Source of the DNA: Artemisia argyi
Lineage: Eukaryota > Streptophyta > Magnoliopsida > Asterales > Asteraceae
DNA length: 64,000 nt
Direction: 5' to 3'
NCBI GenBank assembly: GCA_030686995.1
Contig: CM060696.1
Location: 11,693,987-11,757,986 of the forward strand
Each line of letters opens with the position of its first letter. Position 1 is the stretch's first letter. The position numbers and the translations under genes were made by a program. Positions 59,210 through 64,000 of this stretch are shown here, piece after piece. Below the pieces are notes generated by a model. That model worked only from the letters and a program-made list of their open reading frames with translations, was not told the DNA's origin and did no database searches.

Positions 59210-61688
59210 TAACCCACAACTTTGAGTCTAGCTACAAGACTCGTAAATAAAGAAAAGCGCTTCTTGGGAGGCAACCCATGTTTTGTGTGATTTTTAATTG
59301 TTTGATTGTTATTTGCTTCCGTATGCATGCTTTATTTTTATTGTTGGTTGATCATGTTTCTCAATTAAAATGTGGAAATACTTTATTATGTTGTTTAGCC
59401 TAGTCTTAACTTCAACCTAAAGGTATTTTTGCAAAAGATAAGTGTAAGGGGAAACCCCAAATATGTTTTTTAAGAAACAAACCGAACATGATTCTCCACA
59501 ATATTTAATGAACATGTGTATTCGTATTGTTAGAGTCAAATGCTTGTATTGAGTCATAATGTAGTTTTGCAGGATTTTCCAGGAAGTAGGACAAAGTTTT
59601 TCCAGAAATTTTCCGGAAACTTAACATAAAGATTTCTACAGGTTCATTCTGACGGCGTCAGGCAATTGCTCTTGACGGCGTCAGGAGTCAAAAATCTGGA
59701 AATTTTACCAGTTTTGTTTTTCTAACGGAGTCTTATAAGTTTTTGTGAATTATTAAGTTTTATAATCTCCAGGAAATCTGCAAACTTCATTCCACAAGCA
59801 TTATATCTTACTTTGTTTTCTAGGATTTAGTAACTTATATAGGATGCCGCCGATTTTACGCGAGGTTGCCTTGTCTACTTTTGTCAGGATTTACAGGTTA
59901 TTTGAGACAAGAAGATGATTTATATTCTGGAAGGGAAGCTTTGATTGTTCGTTTTCTTGGAGGAAGATTTAACCTGGCCAACCTAAAATCCATACCGAGC
60001 GAATCAGGGGAGTATTTGAATTCATTCTCTTTACTTTTAATTTTTACATTCTTTACTTGAACATTGGGGACAATGTTCATCTTAAGTGTAAGGGGAGGGT
60101 AAAAAGATGATACCTTACATATGCACTTTGGCTTGAGTTTGTTTTGTTTGATAGTAGATGAGTAATAAAACTATGAGAAATACTAGTTAGTGCAATTTTA
60201 GCGCCAAATTTAAAATTTTTTACAACATTTAGGAGTGAAACTTTAGCCATAGCAAGCGTCTCATGGATAGGAGGTTGTATGACTAGCACATAACCGTATA
60301 TTCAGAAAAATTTTCCACCCAAAATTGTGAGGTTCGCCTTTAGATTTGATAGGAAAAGCATTTATTATTGGTGCTTATGAGTGTACCGGTAGCATTTAGA
60401 TTCTAGAACTTGCGTTAGTGATGCATCCCGAGACCGCTAGTGAGACTACATTCGTGTAGTAGGATTTACTACATGATAAGAGGCATTAGGATCACCCTTG
60501 TGTTAAACCCGTATTACGATTACTTGACCATTTAAGTCATATTACTTGGCTAGTTAAGTCAACTAATTTTTCCCACACCCTTAGCGTTGTACTCATTTTT
60601 TAGTACACGATACCCCTAGTACACCCCTCCGAGCCTATCTTTTCGTTTCTAACTTTAAGCATCTTACTTAAAGGAAGAATTTGTTACACCCCACTTAAAT
60701 GTACACCCAAATCGCCTTAGCCTTCCGTGTATGCGCTCATTTTTAGTGCATTATTGTTATTTTTAGTGCATTATTGATTACATGGTTGCTAAGTCGAGTC
60801 ATATCCTTGTACATATTGTTTTGGGACGATTGGGACTCATGGGTAAGTACTTATTTTATGGAGTAATGGGGAAGAACAACACTTATTACCCCCATATGTA
60901 CGTTAATCTTAAAAGTGCTCCAAGTGTTTTGATTTTCTTAATTCGAGTCATTAGAATAGTTAATGTAAAGTATGTAAAGATTCAAGTGTAAGGGGAATGC
61001 TCAAACCCCTATGATGTATTATTTTGGATGGTAGGGTAAGAGTGTATGAAAAAAAAAAAAAAAAAAATCGAAAAAAAATAGAAAAAGAAAAAAAAAAAAA
61101 AAAAAAAAAAAAAATAGAAAAGAAAGAGAGAAAAAACATACGGACTACCATCCCGTTTTCATTCTATGTTCATTTTATGTTTTTAGTTGTTTTTCATTTA
61201 TTAGCTTAAGTCGAGTCTAGTCTTGGCTTAGCAACGCCATCTTGTACATGTAATTAACTAAGATTGTTAACTCGCCACCAGTAAAATCCCCTTTATCCAA
61301 CAAAACCGTGTAATTCATATCCCTACACCTAACGTTATAACCCTTTAAAAGACCTCTTTGATAGTTTATCCTAGGTGCTTACGCCATGTGGTGGAGGTTT
61401 GATCCTTTCCCAAGCCTATGGTAATCTATTTTGCTATGACAGGTAGTGAGAGATATCTTCCATTTCCATAATGTTATATTACTTTATTACACCCGAGAGA
61501 TGTGAGTATCTAAACACTATTTGTGAGGTGCTTGTGTATGACCTCTGTGCTTGTCTATTGGTCTTTAGTGGAACGATTATTTGTTGTAATTACTTTTATA
61601 TTAGTGTTAAATGACCCCTAACTTGTCTTTTGAGTAGAATAAAAGCTCATTTGCTTGAGGACAAGCAAATCTCAAGTGTAAGGGTATA
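59210..61688 (+). other. C3 3' non-coding region
   Basis: Homologous to C1 and C2: AGCGCTTCTTGGGAGGCAACCCATG at 59258, palindromes TGACGGCGTCA near 59650-59688, an A-rich tract at 61050-61137, and AAGTGTAAGGGTATA before the LTR. A small sense frame at 60782-60991 ('MVAKSSHILVHIVLGRLGL') has a longer counterpart in C1 (34658-34401). No recognised gene. Confidence 0.75.
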
Positions 61689-63093
61689 TGATGAGGCGAA
61701 AAATGATCCGTTTTTAGGGGGTCATTTAAGCCCGAATCCGAATTTATTTGATCAAATATTGCCCTAAATCGTTCCTTTTGTGATTTTAGGTGTTTGGAGA
61801 GTGAATTCTGGAAAAGAGGCTATTTTGGACGTTTTTGGAGCATAAAGTGAAGAAAACAACAAAGTACCAAATCCAAGCTGGAATTACAATGTGACGGCGT
61901 CAAGGATTTACTCTTGACGGCGTCAGAAAGGATGAATATTTTACCGAAGGTTGTGAAGGCGTCAGATGAAGATATGACGGCGTCAAAGTGACCAAGATTA
62001 ATTTACCGAGGGTGGTGACGGCGTCACATAGGCCGTCACGATTGGATCTAGGGCGTCCGAGGAAGTATATGGCGGCGAGTTGACGGCGTCAGATTTTACT
62101 CTTGACGCCGTCAGGACGATTTTTCTATATATAGTTTTCTAGTTTTTTCATTAAAGGGAGAGAAGTTTTGGTGAAACCCTAAAGACGATTTTGGTGCCTC
62201 TTTTACAGGTTTTTCAAGGGTTCCAAACCCTTGAGACCTTGCATTGTAATTGAGATAAGTATACTCTTAATTCAATCAATATGTCTATGTGTTGGTTGTC
62301 TATCTTTTGTTCTTATCTTAATTCTACTATGCTAGGCTAAATTTCCTTTGTGTTTGCTTAGATCTAATGAAACCTAGATGTTGATTATGTGTTGATTACT
62401 TGTCTATTCTTGTTTTGAATGAATGATATTATATGTTAGGCTTAAGAAAACTGGCAGATCTCCAAATGGTAACATGCTTGAACGTCTTAAGAAACATGAA
62501 CCGAGGCGTACTAGGTCTTTATTGGTTGTATTTAATGCATGAGCCACTGTTTACAATCCCTATAGTTGTGCTGGGTCATGGTGTAGGAGGAGATAAGAGC
62601 TCATAGAGTTGGGGAGTTATGTATGCCACTCCACGAATGGTATTAAGGAATACAACCCGTCATTCATACAAGTGTAACAAGTAATTAACATGTAAAAGAT
62701 ATCTAGGGAGTAATGAAGTCTAAGTAAACACAATTTCTCCAACCACTGCTCACAACCTTAGTTTAATATTAGTTTAATTTCATTTTCATTAGTTAATTAG
62801 TTATATAATAGTTTTTGGGTTAGTTGATTAGCAACTAATTCCGCCCACTCCTTCAAAACCCGAGATTTTACTTGCTTTCATAAAATATAAAAACACAAAA
62901 ATAATCATCTTCCATCTCTAGAACTATTAATTAGGCATTCTAATCCTAGCGACACTATTCCTAAGCTGAACGATCAATCCCCCGGTACTTGTCACTATAC
63001 TATACTACAACGATCAGGTACACTGCCTGGTGGGGGTTGTAAGCCTCGCGAGATCCCTCGAGAGGTAAAGCAAGGTGCGATTCCCACGCATCA
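61689..63093 (+). repeat. 3' LTR of C3
   Basis: Matches 56623-58027 with about four differences, all in the palindrome array or next to the TATA box. The TATA box is at 62126-62133. Confidence 0.93.
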
Positions 63094-63536
63094 CAAAAAC
63101 AACTACAACACGCAATAAACAACTAAACCCTAATTTATATGCGTCACCAATCGTATATGATAAATCCAACCAATAATCCCAATTAAATAAAAATATTTGG
63201 CTTTAAATAATGGAACCGACAAAAGTACTTTAATAACATATAATATTCAGTTGTCGACAAAAGTACTTGAATATACTAAGCAACTCTTGTAGACCATGAT
63301 TAGTATAAACCTAACCTGATGAGAGAGGCGGTGGAAATCTCTGGAAGGCATACACATAATCTTCACCCGGATGTCTCATGCATAGTTCTATCACTTTTTC
63401 CGGGAACACCCAAAACCGATGATGATCTTTTAGTCGAATGGAGATATCCAGAAGTGTGTGGAAGATGTGCGTAAATGGAGATATATCCCTAACGTAAAAG
63501 TGTTGTTTATTATTTAACAATTTATCAAAATATAAT
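63094..63536 (-). other. Host DNA with an exon-like minus-strand stretch
   Basis: The minus strand from about 63500 to 63315 is open ('HIFHTLLDISIRLKDHHRF', 'CMRHPGEDYVYAFQRFPPP') and ends at a donor-like CTCATCAG/GTTAGG. The rest is AT-rich. I do not recognise the peptide. It could belong to the same decayed gene as 55369-56409, with C3 in an intron. Confidence 0.35.
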
Positions 63537-64000
63537 TTACATAGTGGTTGAAGGCAAACGAGCAACAAGCTGCGCCGCTAGCCCTTTTTGGATTGCAAAG
63601 CTAACTCTTTTGAAAACTACATTTGTGAATCAATGTGTCATAAAATTACTGTTCATATAACTTGTTGGACTCTGTTGAGTAGTTCCACCGCCTCATGTGC
63701 AAGGAAACCAAATGTATCAAACGCGAAATGAATAAACACGTGTTGATTTTCAATGCATGCTTTCTCGTGTTTTGTCACTTTGCACGAGGCGGCTTTCAAA
63801 GCGGCACGTCCGACTGTAAAACCCTAACTACTCAACCCCACGAGAGGAGAAACCCTGGTTAGATCCACACAAGCATGTTTCCCTCCAACCCATCCAAAAA
63901 TCAAAATTTCAGCTGGTCTCAATGTAGATCTTCCATCCGACGGGTCCGTCAAAAAGTTCACAGGCGCTTCTTTCTTGGCGAAAATCTCGGCACGCCTACA
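63537..64000 (-). pseudogene. Fragment of an uncharacterised plant repeat-associated protein family
   Basis: Read on the minus strand from the window edge: 'FLTDPSDGRSTLRPAEIL', 'GGKHACVDLTRVSPLVGL', an in-frame stop (TAG near 63830), 'KHEKACIENQHVFIHFAF', a frame break near 63660, then 'AIQKGLAAQLVARLP' and a TAA at 63539-63537. I remember many plant genomes carrying this sequence, often labelled reverse-transcriptase-like or uncharacterised, but I cannot name a function. The N-terminal part is outside the window. The stop and the shift make it a pseudogene. Confidence 0.55.

Larger units (their letters stand above)
56623..63093 (+). mobile_element. Element C3: young non-autonomous Athila-like element with a retropepsin-like ORF
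   Basis: LTRs are 56623-58027 and 61689-63093, both 1405 bp and differing at about four positions by eye. Perfect CAAAA duplications lie at 56618-56622 and 63094-63098. It has a primer site, one intact ORF and the family 3' region. There is no gag core, RT, RNase H or integrase. Near-identical LTRs, an intact ORF and a clean target duplication indicate a recent insertion. Confidence 0.93.

Overview
The window is plant nuclear DNA, almost entirely LTR-retrotransposon sequence. The evidence is several plant-type Ty3/gypsy lineages (chromovirus with chromodomain, Tat with dual RNase H, Athila-like), tRNA-type primer sites, a plant-only PPR (E-type) fragment, an F-box fragment and a hAT-like MITE. 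The AT-rich flanks and element types suggest a large dicot genome. I suspect an asterid such as Asteraceae, but that is a weak inference.

Left block (1-17298): an old LTR (15285-17298, its left part outside the window) was hit by a Tat/Retand-type element (5058-15284). A Tekay-type chromovirus (1-5057, 3' part only) then inserted into that element's 5' LTR. The Tat element keeps one continuous gag-pol frame with five in-frame stops. It also carries a separate antisense gene with its own TATA box and three frame-preserving GT-AG introns.

Host block A (17299-21716): a MITE, a PPR pseudogene fragment, an F-box fragment and otherwise featureless AT-rich DNA.

Central nest (21717-55368): four levels of insertion, each with a readable 5-bp target duplication. 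A short TRIM/LARD-like element D (three LTRs, two internal units, TAGCT) contains a Tekay chromovirus B (22313-53394, GAACC/GTACC). B contains an Athila-like element C1 on the minus strand (32340-49800, CTTTT), and C1 contains a shorter relative C2 on the plus strand (39710-46338, GCAAG). C2 splits the protease of C1 in a way that is exactly in frame once C2 and one target copy are ignored.

Host block B (55369-56622 and 63094-64000): remnants of minus-strand, intron-containing host sequence, split by C3 (56623-63093, CAAAA). C3 is the youngest-looking element.

Most notable: C2 and C3 share LTRs, primer site, leader and a roughly 2.4-kb 3' region with C1, but in place of gag-pol each has one short intact ORF. 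C2 carries a partial-gag ORF and C3 a coiled-coil plus retropepsin-like ORF whose Asp-x-Gly motif is altered. This looks like a non-autonomous family with an exchangeable protein cargo. Its LTRs carry arrays of an 11-bp palindrome TGACG(G/C)CGTCA just upstream of the TATA box.
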